A stretch of DNA of 48,656 bases from CAZMVY01 sp964617875 (lineage in GTDB: Bacteria > Planctomycetota > Phycisphaerae > UBA1845 > PWPN01), in the NCBI GenBank assembly GCA_964617875.1, contig CAZUAI010000041.1, forward strand, positions 1-48,656, in the 5' to 3' direction. Positions 8,356 to 18,306 of this stretch are shown here, piece by piece. The position numbers and the translations under genes are program-made. Numbering within the stretch: position 1 is the first letter of the stretch; every line of letters starts with the position of its first letter. The notes beneath the pieces are model-generated. The model saw only the letters and a program-made list of their open reading frames with translations, was not told the DNA's origin and did no database searches.

Positions 8356-9525
8356 TCATCGATCCCGTCCCTGTCGGGGCTGCTCGGGCTCGCTCAGTTC
8401 CAGCGGGTATCGTCCGCACTCCCGCACAAGCCTGACCACGTAGTCGTAGCTCGCCGGCGCGACGTCGTCCGGCATCGAGTGGTCCGACTGCGCGATGTAG
8501 CCGCCGCCCCTCGCGGCCGCCAGCTTCGTCAGGACCTCGCGGCGGATCCGCTCGCGGTCGTTCGTCGCCAGGACCCGCACGTCGATGTTCCCGTTGAACG
8601 CCCATCGCCGGCCGTACTGTCGTTTCAGGTCGACGACGTTCAGCCCGCTCTTCGCCTCGAGCGGGTTGTACGCATCCACGCCCGCCTCGATCATGTCCTC
8701 GAAGACCGCCGACGCGTTCCCGCACCCGTGGTAGATCGTCTTGAGCCCCGCCGCGTGGACGACGTCGCAGATCCGCTTGAGCTGCGGTTTGTAGACGCTT
8801 CGCCAGTAGTCCGGCGAGAAGAACATCCCGTTCGCGTACGCGATGTCGCCCCAGATGTACAGGCCCGTCAGCCTGCCCTTCGCCGCGCGGATCTGCGCTT
8901 CCGCGATGCCGACGAGGAAGTCGCCCAGCCGCTCCACGAACTGCGCCACCCTGCCCGGCTCCTCCGCGATCTTGATCAGCACGTTCTCCGTGCCCAGGAT
9001 CCGCCAGATCATCTCGTGCGGCTCGCACACGCTCCCGAAGACGCAGAAGTCGTCCGCGTACGCGTTGACGCGGTCAATCCACGACGGGTAGCCGAGGTTC
9101 AGCTCGTCGCCGACGGCGTTGATCTGGTCGTTGATCCTCGCGAAATAGCGGCGCTCGTCCGCGGGGTCGTCGAAGCGGAACGCCGCCATCTGCTCGTACG
9201 TCTTCGTCTCGAAGTCGGCGTAGTGCGGCATCGGGTAGGTGCAGCGCCGCTCGATCGTCGCCTCGAAGCCGGTGCGGACAACCTTCCGCTCGGCCGTATC
9301 CTCGAGGACCTCGATGTCGCGGATGTGCGGGTCCATGTTCGGGTTGATGACGATCATGTCCAGGTCCCAGTGGCGGTACGGATCGAAGTCGTCGCCCACC
9401 GCCATCTCGCGCCTGCACCGGCGGACGAAGTTCGTCCAGAAGAACTCGCCGATGGGCACGCGGTCCGCTTCGCGATGCTCGAGCGCCGCAATAACGCGAT
9501 TGATCTTCGTCTGGGCCCTGGACAT
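8356..9525 (-). CDS. Uroporphyrinogen decarboxylase-family (MtaA-like) protein
   Basis: A 389-residue TIM-barrel protein of the URO-D superfamily. It begins with the family pattern of a helix (TKINRVIAALEHREADRVPIG) that sets the barrel entry. Later it has YIWGDIAYANGMFFSP, the conserved KTIYHGCGNAS and VDAYNPLEAKSGL, and FNGNIDVRVLA. Members outside haem synthesis are often methyltransferases or of unknown function, and in planctomycetes they commonly sit with sugar-metabolism genes. It lacks the hallmark context of hemE and is paired with a mutarotase, so a carbohydrate-linked role is inferred. GAGG lies 8 bases upstream of the ATG. Confidence 0.8.
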   Translation of the reverse strand: MSRAQTKINRVIAALEHREADRVPIGEFFWTNFVRRCRREMAVGDDFDPYRHWDLDMIVINPNMDPHIRDIEVLEDTAERKVVRTGFEATIERRCTYPMPHYADFETKTYEQMAAFRFDDPADERRYFARINDQINAVGDELNLGYPSWIDRVNAYADDFCVFGSVCEPHEMIWRILGTENVLIKIAEEPGRVAQFVERLGDFLVGIAEAQIRAAKGRLTGLYIWGDIAYANGMFFSPDYWRSVYKPQLKRICDVVHAAGLKTIYHGCGNASAVFEDMIEAGVDAYNPLEAKSGLNVVDLKRQYGRRWAFNGNIDVRVLATNDRERIRREVLTKLAAARGGGYIAQSDHSMPDDVAPASYDYVVRLVRECGRYPLELSEPEQPRQGRDR

Positions 9526-9646
9526 CTTCCGGTCCTCGCGTTAAACGCCAAACGACGGACAAAAACAGCGAGCACGAAGCGTATCCACGTCGTTGCGTTC
9601 GATCAACTGTGACGGATTCGTCCGTGCAACGGCCCGCCGGTTCTCG

Positions 9647-11838
9647 TTACCTTTCGCACTCTTCGCGCCCGCCGTACTCTTCAGACCCTTTTGCCCCGCT
9701 CGCCGCACAGGCCGGGCGCGACCGCATCAGCAGAAGGCCCGCGGCCACGAGCACGGCGGCCGCGATGATGACGGCCCGCGGCAGGTGCGCCCGGCCGTCC
9801 ATGTTCGCCGCGCCCAGCGCGCGGGCCAGCGTATCGCAGCGGAGCAGGAGGAACATCCAGCCGTTGTGCATCGCGTGAATCAGCACCGCCGGGCCGAGCG
9901 AGCCCGTCCGCCAGCAGACGTAGCCCAGCATCACGCCGAGCACCACCGTCACGCCGAAGCGGAACAGCATGAAGTGAAAGGCGGCGAACAGGACCGCCGT
10001 CACGAGGATCGCCGCGAACGGCCGCAACCCCGCCCGCAGGCCGCTCAGCACGAAGCCGCGGAACGTCAGCTCCTCGCACACGCCGGGCACGATCGCCAGC
10101 GCGAGCAGCAGCTTCGGCAGCGACCAGCCCGAGAGGAGCCGCTCCAGCTCCGCGTTCATGCGGCCGGCGCCCTCCGGCATCGGCAGCACGCGCGATTGCA
10201 GGACCAGCACCTCGTACGCCAGCACCCAGCTCCCGAGCCCGATCAGCAACGCGCCGAGCCACGCGCCGCCCGCCGCGTTGCGAAGCGAGAACGCGTTCGA
10301 CACGTCGATCTTGAGATACCGGGCGAGCACCAGCGGCAGGGCGCCGAAGAAGACGGCGATCAGCACCGCCGACACGCCGATCCGCGAGCCGAGCTGCCCC
10401 TGGATGTGAAACCAGACCGGGAACAGCACGGCCACGTAGAGGAGCACGTGCGTCGGCGACGGATGGGCCGCCGGGACGAACAGCCGCCGCCGGAAGATCG
10501 TCTTCCACGAGCCGGCGTCGGCGAAGAGCACGGCCTCCTGCCCGAAGAGCTTCGCCGCCACGACGACGGCGACGAGGGCGTAGAAGCACGTGCTGCCGAG
10601 CGCGAGGACCATGGCCGGCCAGTTCGCGAAGTGGCCGAGCAGCAGCTCGCGCGTCAGCAGGACCATGTTCGCGACGGGCAGCACGGTCATGACGCCCTGC
10701 AACTCGACGCCCGGCAGCGCGCCGGCGGTGCCGGGGATGAGGGCGGCCATGATCACCGGCATGACGTAGTTCTGCGCCTCCTTGAAGCTGCGGGCGAAGC
10801 TCGCGACGGCGATCAGGATGGCGCTGAACAGGATCGTGAACGGGACCATCGCCACCAGGATGATCGGCAGGACCGCGAACGGGATGGTGGCCTGGAGGCC
10901 CTGGGCGAGCATCTGCTGCACGTCGCCGAAGCGCAGCGTCAGGCCGATGCTGGCGAGGTTCAGCCCCGCGGCGATCAGCGAGACGGCGGCCACGACGAGG
11001 AACTTGCCCGCGATCATCTCGATGACGGGCACGGGGGCGACCATGAGCGTCTCGAGCGTGCCGCGCTCGCGTTCGCCGGCCGTCAGGTCGATCGCCGGGT
11101 AGACGGCCGCCGTGATCGTCATGAGCGCCAGCACGAGCGGCAGCACGTTGCCGAGCAGCGAGCCGCCGACCTTCTCCGGCGAGGCGACGTTGGCCGCCGT
11201 GATCGGCACCGGCAGGAACAGCTCGCGCTGCTCGGCCGGCAGGCCGCTTACCCGCTCGGCGCGGATCGCCGCCCGCCGCCGCTCCAGCACCCGTTCGAGC
11301 CGCGACCGCGCCATCTGGCTGCGGACCTCGGCGCTGTCGTAGTGCAGCGTGAAGGGGGCCTCGATCTCCCAGCGATCCCAGCCGGCGCGGTCCGGCTTGA
11401 GGGTCAGGGCGACCTGCACGGCGCCGTCCCGGAGGGCCTTCGTCGGGTCCGACACGAGCAGGACCCCGCAGTACACGCGCGTTTTCTGGCCGGGGTCCGG
11501 CGCGTCGAAGAGTTTCTGGTCCTCCGGCGACAGCGTGCCGGGGCCTAGCGGCGTGTAGATCCGGCAATCGTCGATGCGGTCATCCTCGGGCACGCTCGCA
11601 TCGTTCGCGTCCGCCCGCAGTTCGCCGAGCAGGCGCTTGGCCGTCGCGAAGTCGGGCACCGCGATGTGGACCGTCTCGCGCTGCATGCGCCCCGTCTGGA
11701 ACTGCGCGGCGTGGAGCGAGCCGAGCATGAGGACCGGGTAGAGCAGGATCGGCACGACGACCATCGCAATGAGCGTCCGCCGGTCGCGGAGGATGTCGAT
11801 CAGTTCCTTGCGGAAGATGACGGTCGTACGGCGGAAGT

Positions 11839-11842
<4 letters not shown>
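9647..11842 (-). CDS. ABC-2 permease fused to CPBP intramembrane protease
   Basis: A 731-residue membrane protein. The N-terminal part is an ABC-2/NatB-like permease: a cytoplasmic start (FRKELIDILRDRRTLIAM), a first membrane segment, a large external domain (about 45-240), then a membrane block with GERERGTLETLMVAPV. The C-terminal 170 residues form a CPBP (CAAX-protease/bacteriocin-processing) domain with E590, E591 and R595 in EELTFRG, then FHF and HAMHN histidines. Such NatB-CPBP fusions occur in planctomycetes. The pair with the ATPase gene probably exports an ion or small amphiphile. Its ATG overlaps the ATPase stop by 4 bases, so translation is coupled. Confidence 0.88.
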
Positions 11843-12660
<818 letters not shown>

Positions 12661-12749
12661 GCAGGTACAACGCTTACGCCCGGCAAAGGTTCATTGTGGG
12701 GCCGAACGGGGCGGCGTGCAACCGCCCGGACGGAGCGAACGGCCGCCGC

Positions 12750-12777
12750 TTGCAGGACGCGGACGGGCCGATACGCT
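12750..12777 (+). promoter_or_regulatory. Weak candidate promoter for priA
   Basis: TTGCAG at 12750-12755 and TACGCT at 12772-12777 are separated by 16 bases. The -10-like box ends 10 bases before the GTG of priA, and no Shine-Dalgarno sequence is present. This fits a leaderless or very short-leader mRNA, but the match is weak. Confidence 0.3.
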
Positions 12778-12787
12778 GGCGCCTGCC

Positions 12788-15082
12788 GTGCGCAGAGACC
12801 AGGACAGCCAACAGGGACGGCTCTGGGCCGAGTCGCCGGAGCCGCGGATCGGACCGGTCGCCACCGTCGCGCCCGTGGCGCCGATCGACAAGCTCTACAC
12901 GTATTCGATCCCCGCGGAATTGCAGGACCGCGTGAAGGCCGGCGTCCGGATCGAAACGCCGTGCGGCAAGGCCGGGCGGCTGCGGCCGGGGTTCTGCATC
13001 GGCGTTTCGCAGGAACCGTGGACGACGACGCTGCGGCCGGTCGCCGCCGTGCTTGACGAGGAGCCGCTCCTCTCGCCGCGGCTGCTGGAACTGGGCAAGT
13101 GGCTCGCGGATTACTACTGCGCCCCGCTCGGCCGCACCCTGCAGGCGATGCTGCCGGCCGGCGTCCGCCGCCGGAGCGGCTTCCGCCGGGTCCGCCGCGT
13201 CCGTCTCACGCCGGCGGGCGAGCGTTGTGCCGCAGACCCGGCCTCGGCCGGACTGACCGCGAAGCGACGGGCGATCCTGGCGTACCTGCAACAGGCCGGC
13301 GGCGCGGCCGAACTCGGCGATCTGAAGCGCGAGGGGCTGGCCGCACCGACCGCGTTGAAGGCGCTTCGCGAGGCCGGGCTGATCACGGAGGAAACGACGA
13401 AGGAGCCGCAGGCGGCGCCGTCGTTCGACCGGCCGCCGGCCGAACCCGTGTTCGCGCTGAACGAGGACCAGGCGGCGGCGGTCCGCCGGATCGAGTCGTG
13501 GCTGGACCCGCCGTCGTTCCGCGTGGGCCTGCTGTTCGGCGTGAGCGGCAGCGGCAAGACCGAGGTGTACGTCCGCGCGATCCGCCGGGCGATCGATCTC
13601 GGCCGGCAGGCGATCCTGCTCGTGCCCGAAATCGCCCTGACGGCGCAGACGACGCACCGGCTCGCGGCCCGGTTCCGCGACGTCGTCGTCCTGCACAGCG
13701 GGCTGACCGACGCGCAGCGGTCGCTCATCTGGTCGGAGATCGCCCGCGGGCGGAAGCGCGTGATCATCGGCACGCGGAGCGCGGTGTTCGCGCCGTGCCC
13801 GAGCCTCGGCCTCATCGTCGTGGACGAGGAGCAGGAGCCGAGCTTCAAGAACCAGCACGCGCCCCGCTATCACACGCGGGACGTCGCCGTCATGCGGGGC
13901 CGTCTCGACTCGATCCCGGTCGTGCTCGGGTCGGCGACGCCCTCGCTGGAGACGTGGGCCAACTGCTCCCGCCTGCCGCACTACGAGGTGCTGCGCCTGC
14001 CGCGTCGCGTCTCCGGCCTGCCCATGCCGAAGGTGGACGTCGTGGATATGGGCGAGGAGCACGCGGCCCGCAGGGGTATTCACCTGATGAGCCGGCGGAT
14101 GGAGGCGCTCCTCGGCGAGACCCTCGCGCGCGGCGAGCAGGCCGTGCTCCTGCTGAACCGACGCGGCTACGCGAGCTACCTCATGTGCCCGAGCTGCCGG
14201 CAGCGGATCGTCTGCCCGAACTGCCAGACGAACATGATCTTCCACAAGACGACGGGCTTCGCCCTGTGCCACTACTGCCGGGCGAGGATGCCCGTGCCCG
14301 ACCGCTGCGGCAACGAGACGTGCCGCCACCGGCTCGTCCGCTTCGGCATGGGCACGCAGCGCGTCGAGGAGGAAATGGCCGCCAAGTTCCCCAACGCCCG
14401 CGTCCGCCGGTGCGACAGCGACACGATGCTGCGGACCCGCCAGTACGAGGAGATCGTCGCGGCCTTCGAAAAACGCGAGATCGACGTTCTCCTCGGCACA
14501 CAGATGATCGCCAAGGGGCTCGACTTCCCGTTCGTTTCGTTCGTCGGCGTGATCAGCGCGGACACGGCCATGGCGATCCCCGACTTCCGCGCCGCGGAGC
14601 GGACCTTTCAGCTCGTCACGCAGGTCGCGGGCCGGGCGGGCCGGGCCGGGGCCGAGGGCCGCGTCGTCGTGCAGACATTCATGGGCGGCGGCGACGCGCT
14701 GCGCCACGCGGTCACGCACGATTTCGAGAGCTTCGCCGCCGGCGAGCTGCAATCGCGGCGGAAGCTCCGGCTCCCGCCGTACGGCCGGCTGGCGCGGCTG
14801 CTGCTCGCGGACGGCCGCGACTCGACCGTGCGGACGGCGGCCGACGCGACCGCCGCCGTCATCCGCGAGTGCGCGAAGCGGCACGGCCTGCGGATCGACG
14901 TCTGGGGGCCGAATGTGTGCCCGCTCGGGCGGATGCGCAACCTGTACCGCTACGAACTCCTGCTGCGGGCGGACACGGCCGACGCGCTCGTGCAGGCCCT
15001 GCGCCGCCTGCGTGCCGAGCCGGCCTTCCGGCCAAAGGTGAAGCAGTTCGCCATCGACGTGGACCCCGTTTCGCTGCTGTGA
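12788..15082 (+). CDS. priA: Primosomal helicase PriA
   Basis: A replication-restart 3'-5' helicase of 764 residues. The GTG at 12788 is preferred, since a longer reading would overlap the divergent ABC gene antisense. The N-terminal 3'-DNA-binding domain starts near IDKLYTYSIPAEL. The helicase domain has GVSGSGKTEVY (about 251), the DEEx box as DEEQ (346-349) where most PriA have DEEH, GSATPSLETW, and the zinc-binding cysteines CPSC, CPNC, CHYC, C and C (about 467-515). Then come GTQMIAKGLDFP and QVAGRAGRAG. The C-terminal domain is complete. No partner primosome genes are nearby. Confidence 0.94.
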   Translation: MRRDQDSQQGRLWAESPEPRIGPVATVAPVAPIDKLYTYSIPAELQDRVKAGVRIETPCGKAGRLRPGFCIGVSQEPWTTTLRPVAAVLDEEPLLSPRLLELGKWLADYYCAPLGRTLQAMLPAGVRRRSGFRRVRRVRLTPAGERCAADPASAGLTAKRRAILAYLQQAGGAAELGDLKREGLAAPTALKALREAGLITEETTKEPQAAPSFDRPPAEPVFALNEDQAAAVRRIESWLDPPSFRVGLLFGVSGSGKTEVYVRAIRRAIDLGRQAILLVPEIALTAQTTHRLAARFRDVVVLHSGLTDAQRSLIWSEIARGRKRVIIGTRSAVFAPCPSLGLIVVDEEQEPSFKNQHAPRYHTRDVAVMRGRLDSIPVVLGSATPSLETWANCSRLPHYEVLRLPRRVSGLPMPKVDVVDMGEEHAARRGIHLMSRRMEALLGETLARGEQAVLLLNRRGYASYLMCPSCRQRIVCPNCQTNMIFHKTTGFALCHYCRARMPVPDRCGNETCRHRLVRFGMGTQRVEEEMAAKFPNARVRRCDSDTMLRTRQYEEIVAAFEKREIDVLLGTQMIAKGLDFPFVSFVGVISADTAMAIPDFRAAERTFQLVTQVAGRAGRAGAEGRVVVQTFMGGGDALRHAVTHDFESFAAGELQSRRKLRLPPYGRLARLLLADGRDSTVRTAADATAAVIRECAKRHGLRIDVWGPNVCPLGRMRNLYRYELLLRADTADALVQALRRLRAEPAFRPKVKQFAIDVDPVSLL

Positions 15083-15133
15083 TCCGCCTTTCTTCGTTTC
15101 CACTTTCGCATCGCGGTCATCCGCCGCGACGGG

Positions 15134-15139
15134 TATAAT
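15134..15139 (+). promoter_or_regulatory. Consensus -10 box close to a start codon
   Basis: A perfect TATAAT ends 9 bases before the ATG at 15149, with no Shine-Dalgarno sequence between. No good -35 hexamer is seen. Transcription would begin at or within 2-3 bases of the ATG, so the mRNA is predicted to be leaderless. Confidence 0.55.
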
Positions 15140-15148
15140 GACCCGCCT

Positions 15149-16147
15149 ATGGCCAGCGCGGAACCCTCCACCGTCGTCATCGGCATTGACGAGGCCGGCT
15201 ACGGGCCGCTGCTCGGTCCGCTGGTCGTCTCGTCGGTCGCGTTCCGCGTGCCGGCGGCGCTGGCGCACGGCGACTGGTGGAAGGTCCTCCGCGGCGCGAT
15301 CGCCCCGAGGCCGCGGGCGCGCGACCCCCGGCTGGTCGTTACGGACAGCAAGGAGCTTTCGCGCCGCCACGACGGCCTCCGCTGGCTCGAGCGGGCCGCG
15401 CTGACGTTTCTCTCGCTGCCGGACCCGCAGGGGATGGCCCGCACGTTCCCGCCCCGGTTCCGCGGCCTGCTGGGCCAGCTCGACCGGACCGCGGTGTCGG
15501 CGCTGGCGGAGTACCCCTGGTATCGCGAGGCGGACTTCCCGCTCCCGGCGGTCAACACGGACCACGACGTCCTTACCCAGCGGACGGCGGTCAACGCGTG
15601 TCTCCGCAACGCCGGCTTCGAGTTTCTCGGCGCCGGCGCGGAGATCCTCCTCGAGGGCCACTTCAACCGGCTCGTCGCCGGCGTGCGGAACAAGTCCGTC
15701 GTGCTGCTCGGTCAGACGATCCGCCTGATCCACCGGGCCGCGCAGGCCCACGGCCGCGACGGAATGCTCATCCAGGTCGATAAGCAGGGCGGGCGCCAGG
15801 CCTACGGCCGGCCGCTCATGACCGCGTTCGACGACGCCGGCCTCGAGATCCTCGAGGAGACCGACGGCGCCAGTGCGTACCGCATGACCCGCGGGCCGGC
15901 GACGTGGGAGATCCGCTTCACGCAGGGGGGGGAGAAGCACCACTTCGCGATTGCCCTCGCCAGCATCTTCAGCAAATACCTCCGCGAGCTGTTCATGTAC
16001 GCGTTCAACACGTTCTGGGGCGGCCAACAGGCCGGCGTGGCCCCGACGGCGGGCTACTACACCGACGGCCTCCGGTTCGTGCAGGACATCGAGCCGGCGA
16101 TCGCGCGCCTGGGTGTGGACCGGGGCCTGCTGATCCGGACGCGCTGA
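15149..16147 (+). CDS. Ribonuclease HII-like protein
   Basis: A 332-residue protein whose N-terminus matches RNase HII landmarks: GIDEAGYGPLLGPLV at 11-25 in place of the bacterial GxDEAGRGPLAGPV, and TDSKELS in place of DSKKLS. A later acidic residue in LIQVDKQGGRQAYGRP may be the third metal ligand. It is about 100 residues longer than RnhB and departs from it strongly in the second half (GVAPTAGYYTDGLRF). It therefore belongs to a divergent RNase HII-like family, and hydrolysis of RNA/DNA hybrids is inferred only. It follows priA by 66 bases but appears to have its own promoter. Confidence 0.7.
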   Translation: MASAEPSTVVIGIDEAGYGPLLGPLVVSSVAFRVPAALAHGDWWKVLRGAIAPRPRARDPRLVVTDSKELSRRHDGLRWLERAALTFLSLPDPQGMARTFPPRFRGLLGQLDRTAVSALAEYPWYREADFPLPAVNTDHDVLTQRTAVNACLRNAGFEFLGAGAEILLEGHFNRLVAGVRNKSVVLLGQTIRLIHRAAQAHGRDGMLIQVDKQGGRQAYGRPLMTAFDDAGLEILEETDGASAYRMTRGPATWEIRFTQGGEKHHFAIALASIFSKYLRELFMYAFNTFWGGQQAGVAPTAGYYTDGLRFVQDIEPAIARLGVDRGLLIRTR

Positions 16148-16153
16148 CGCGGC

Positions 16154-16183
16154 TTGACGCTCCCGACGGGCCGGTCTTACGAT
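16154..16183 (+). promoter_or_regulatory. Sigma-70-type promoter, leaderless mRNA predicted
   Basis: TTGACG at 16154-16159, an 18-base spacer, and TACGAT at 16178-16183. The ATG of the next gene is at 16190, exactly where transcription should begin. There is no Shine-Dalgarno sequence between the -10 box and the ATG. Confidence 0.6.
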
Positions 16184-16189
16184 GGTGCC

Positions 16190-16747
16190 ATGAACCCACG
16201 AGCGCGGCGATTGGCGGTCGGCGTCCTGGCGGCGATGGGCGCGGCGGGCTGCAGCAGCACACCCAGGGCCGTGGCGGACAAGGACGGCATGGTCGGCATG
16301 CTCCTGCCCCGTCAGATCAGGATTCAGCCGTTCACGAAGATCAAGAGCTTCGACGACGACCGGATCCCCGACGGCATCGCGGCCGTCGTGCGGACCACGG
16401 ACTCGACGGGCGACCCGGTCAAGCTGGTCGGGCACGTCTACTTCGAGCTGTACGCCTACAAGGAGGCATCGGGCGAGCGGAAGGGCGAGCGGATCGAGTT
16501 CTGGGACCGCACGCTCGCGACGCCCGCCGACCAGAAGCTCTACTGGGACCGGACCGCGCAGATGTACGAGTTCCCGCTCGCGTGGACGCAGGGGGCGCCG
16601 CCGTCGAAGGGCCGCAAGTACATCCTGGCCGTCACCTGCCGCACGCCCTGGGAGGACACGCTCACGGACGAGTACGTGATGGAACTGACGATCAACCGGG
16701 AAGAGGTGGCCGGCGCCCGAACGGGCCCCGGCGGAACGGGCCGCTGA
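16190..16747 (+). CDS. Putative lipoprotein, 185 aa
   Basis: The ATG at 16190 gives a lipoprotein signal (LAVGVLAAMGAAGCSS, Cys at about 23). The mature domain begins with LLPRQIRIQPFTKI and is beta-rich (VGHVYFELYAYKEAS, KYILAVTCRTPW), consistent with a small transthyretin- or Ig-like fold. The function is unknown. It is membrane-anchored in the envelope. It is followed 18 bases later by a second lipoprotein gene and probably co-transcribed with it from the 16154-16183 promoter. A longer TTG start at 16154 is rejected because it lies in the -35 box. Confidence 0.65.
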   Translation: MNPRARRLAVGVLAAMGAAGCSSTPRAVADKDGMVGMLLPRQIRIQPFTKIKSFDDDRIPDGIAAVVRTTDSTGDPVKLVGHVYFELYAYKEASGERKGERIEFWDRTLATPADQKLYWDRTAQMYEFPLAWTQGAPPSKGRKYILAVTCRTPWEDTLTDEYVMELTINREEVAGARTGPGGTGR

Positions 16748-16765
16748 TCGCCGCGAGGCAACACC

Positions 16766-17074
16766 GTGCGTACCAAGGCAAGGCTGCTGATCCCCGGCGT
16801 GGCCGTCGCTGCGCTGCTGCTGTCGTCCGGCTGCGGGAAGAAGCTCACCTTCGAACGGTGGGAGTCCCTCCGCGTCGGCGATACCAGGGCCGCCGTCAAG
16901 GCGGCGCTCGGCAAACCGCGAAGCGACGCCCCCGGCCGGATGACCTGGACGGAGCAGGACGAGGGCATCGCCGTCGAGGTCTGGCTCGATCCGCAGACCC
17001 AGCACGTGCTCTACACGGAGTGGTCCGACCCCGCCCACGGGATGCGGGCCAAGGGCGAACGGCCGGGCCCCTGA
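16766..17074 (+). CDS. Small lipoprotein, BamE-like fold
   Basis: A 102-residue lipoprotein. The start is GTG with GAGG 7 bases upstream, and the lipobox is LLLSSGC with Cys at 23. The mature part (FERWESLRVGDTRAAVKAAL then GKP and MTWTEQDEGIAVEVW) has the pattern of SmpA/BamE-like domains: a helix-turn with G-D/M-T-xxxV, then LGKP and a W-rich strand. BamE proper assists outer-membrane protein assembly. This short relative has no bam genes nearby, so a structural envelope role is all that can be inferred. Confidence 0.6.
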   Translation: MRTKARLLIPGVAVAALLLSSGCGKKLTFERWESLRVGDTRAAVKAALGKPRSDAPGRMTWTEQDEGIAVEVWLDPQTQHVLYTEWSDPAHGMRAKGERPGP

Positions 17075-17119
17075 TCGGCCGGCGCTACACACACGGTATC
17101 ACGCGAGCAGGTACGACTC

Positions 17120-17145
17120 GGGTTCGAGAATCCCTTCCCGAACCC
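17120..17145 (+). terminator. Candidate terminator hairpin
   Basis: GGGTTCG (17120-17126) pairs with CGAACCC (17139-17145) across a 12-base loop, between convergent genes and 46 bases after the lipoprotein stop. There is no T-run. Confidence 0.4.
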
Positions 17146-17231
17146 CGACCCGGGCGGGTTCTTGTCGCCGGGCTCGCTTCAGGGGTCGGCCGTCATCGGA
17201 GCCTTCCTGTCCTTCGCGGCCGGGAAGGGGC

Positions 17232-17251
17232 GCGGTCTCCGAAGGGACCGC
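17232..17251 (-). terminator. Candidate terminator hairpin
   Basis: GCGGTC (17232-17237) pairs with GACCGC (17246-17251). It lies 30 bases past the stop of the minus-strand isomerase gene. There is no T-run, so it may only stabilise the 3' end. Confidence 0.35.
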
Positions 17252-17280
17252 ACTCCACGTCCGCCCTGATCCGTTCCACG

Positions 17281-18117
17281 TCAGATCAGCCGCTTCAGGT
17301 GCTCCAGGCTTGCCGCGGCCTGGTCGCTCGTGCCGCACTCGACGCTCAGGCAGATGTCCTTGCGGCGGCTGCCCTTTTTGATGATCCGGATGATCTCCTT
17401 CCAGTCCACCACGCCCTCGCCGCAGGCGCAGCCGACGGGCGTGCCCGTCACCTTGCCGCGCTCGGCCTTGCCGTGGGCGATCGAGATGTCCTTCGCGTGG
17501 ACGTGGACGACGCGGTCGATCACGTCGGCGAACCACTTGTGCGGGTCGGCGCCGGCGAGGTAGGCATTGCCGGTGTCGAAGTTGATGCCGATCGCCGGCG
17601 ACTTGACGAGCCTGTAGAGCCGGTCGAGGCCCCTGGGCGTCTTGCTGTAGATCTGGTGCTGCTCGATGCCGATGAGCATGCCGCGGCGCTCGGCCTCGCG
17701 GGCGACCTTGGTCAGCGTGTACTTCGCGAGGATGTGGTCCGTCTCGACGTCGGTGAAGTCCGCCTTCGCCCCCTCGTCCGTGTTGATGATGGACGCGCCG
17801 AGTTCGTGCGTCCAGCGGATCGCCTGCGTGAGGTAGCGCACGCCGATATCGGGCTGCACGACGGGGCAGTGGGCGCTGATGCTCGAGCAGCGGACCTTGT
17901 GCCTCGCGCACAACTCGGCGACCTCGCGCGGGTCGTCGAACATCGAGACGGTGTGGTAGTAGCCGGCGAGGCTCATCAGCTCGTGGCCCCAGTGGACCAT
18001 CGGCTCGATGTACCGATAGCCGAGCTTCGCGGCCTGCGCGACGGCCCACGTAAAGGGCTTGTCGTCATGCCGGCTGTATTCCAGGTTGAGACCGATCAGG
18101 ATCTTTGTCTTGGCCAT
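17281..18117 (-). CDS. Sugar phosphate isomerase/epimerase (TIM barrel)
   Basis: A 278-residue protein of the xylose-isomerase-like TIM barrel (AP-endonuclease family 2 fold). Probable metal ligands appear in the expected order: Glu in MLIGIEQHQ, Asp/His in INFDTGNAY, His in VHVHAKD and Glu in SVECG. It has no signal peptide. Members epimerise or isomerise keto-sugars and inositols, and the exact substrate cannot be read from sequence. A strong AGGAG precedes the ATG. It stands alone, between a small lipoprotein pair and kpsF. Confidence 0.85.
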   Translation of the reverse strand: MAKTKILIGLNLEYSRHDDKPFTWAVAQAAKLGYRYIEPMVHWGHELMSLAGYYHTVSMFDDPREVAELCARHKVRCSSISAHCPVVQPDIGVRYLTQAIRWTHELGASIINTDEGAKADFTDVETDHILAKYTLTKVAREAERRGMLIGIEQHQIYSKTPRGLDRLYRLVKSPAIGINFDTGNAYLAGADPHKWFADVIDRVVHVHAKDISIAHGKAERGKVTGTPVGCACGEGVVDWKEIIRIIKKGSRRKDICLSVECGTSDQAAASLEHLKRLI

Positions 18118-18306
18118 TGGTTCGTCTCCTGTCTCCTTTCGGAATCCCGTAATGCGCCGTTCTGTTCACCTTCCGCTCACGACCGGTCCCGAAGCGCGGC
18201 GCTCCGCCGCCGGGCCCCAGGCCCCCCGTATCCGAAGCACATGATTCGCCGGCCGGTCATTGCGGCTTCCGATCGACGGGGCCCGCGAAGAGAAAGTGCC
18301 GTGGCG

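Noticed and set aside
12674..17092. A 1472-codon minus-strand frame opposite priA and the RNase HII-like gene
   Set aside because: Composition and lack of motifs show it is the antisense shadow of high-GC genes with clear family matches on the plus strand.
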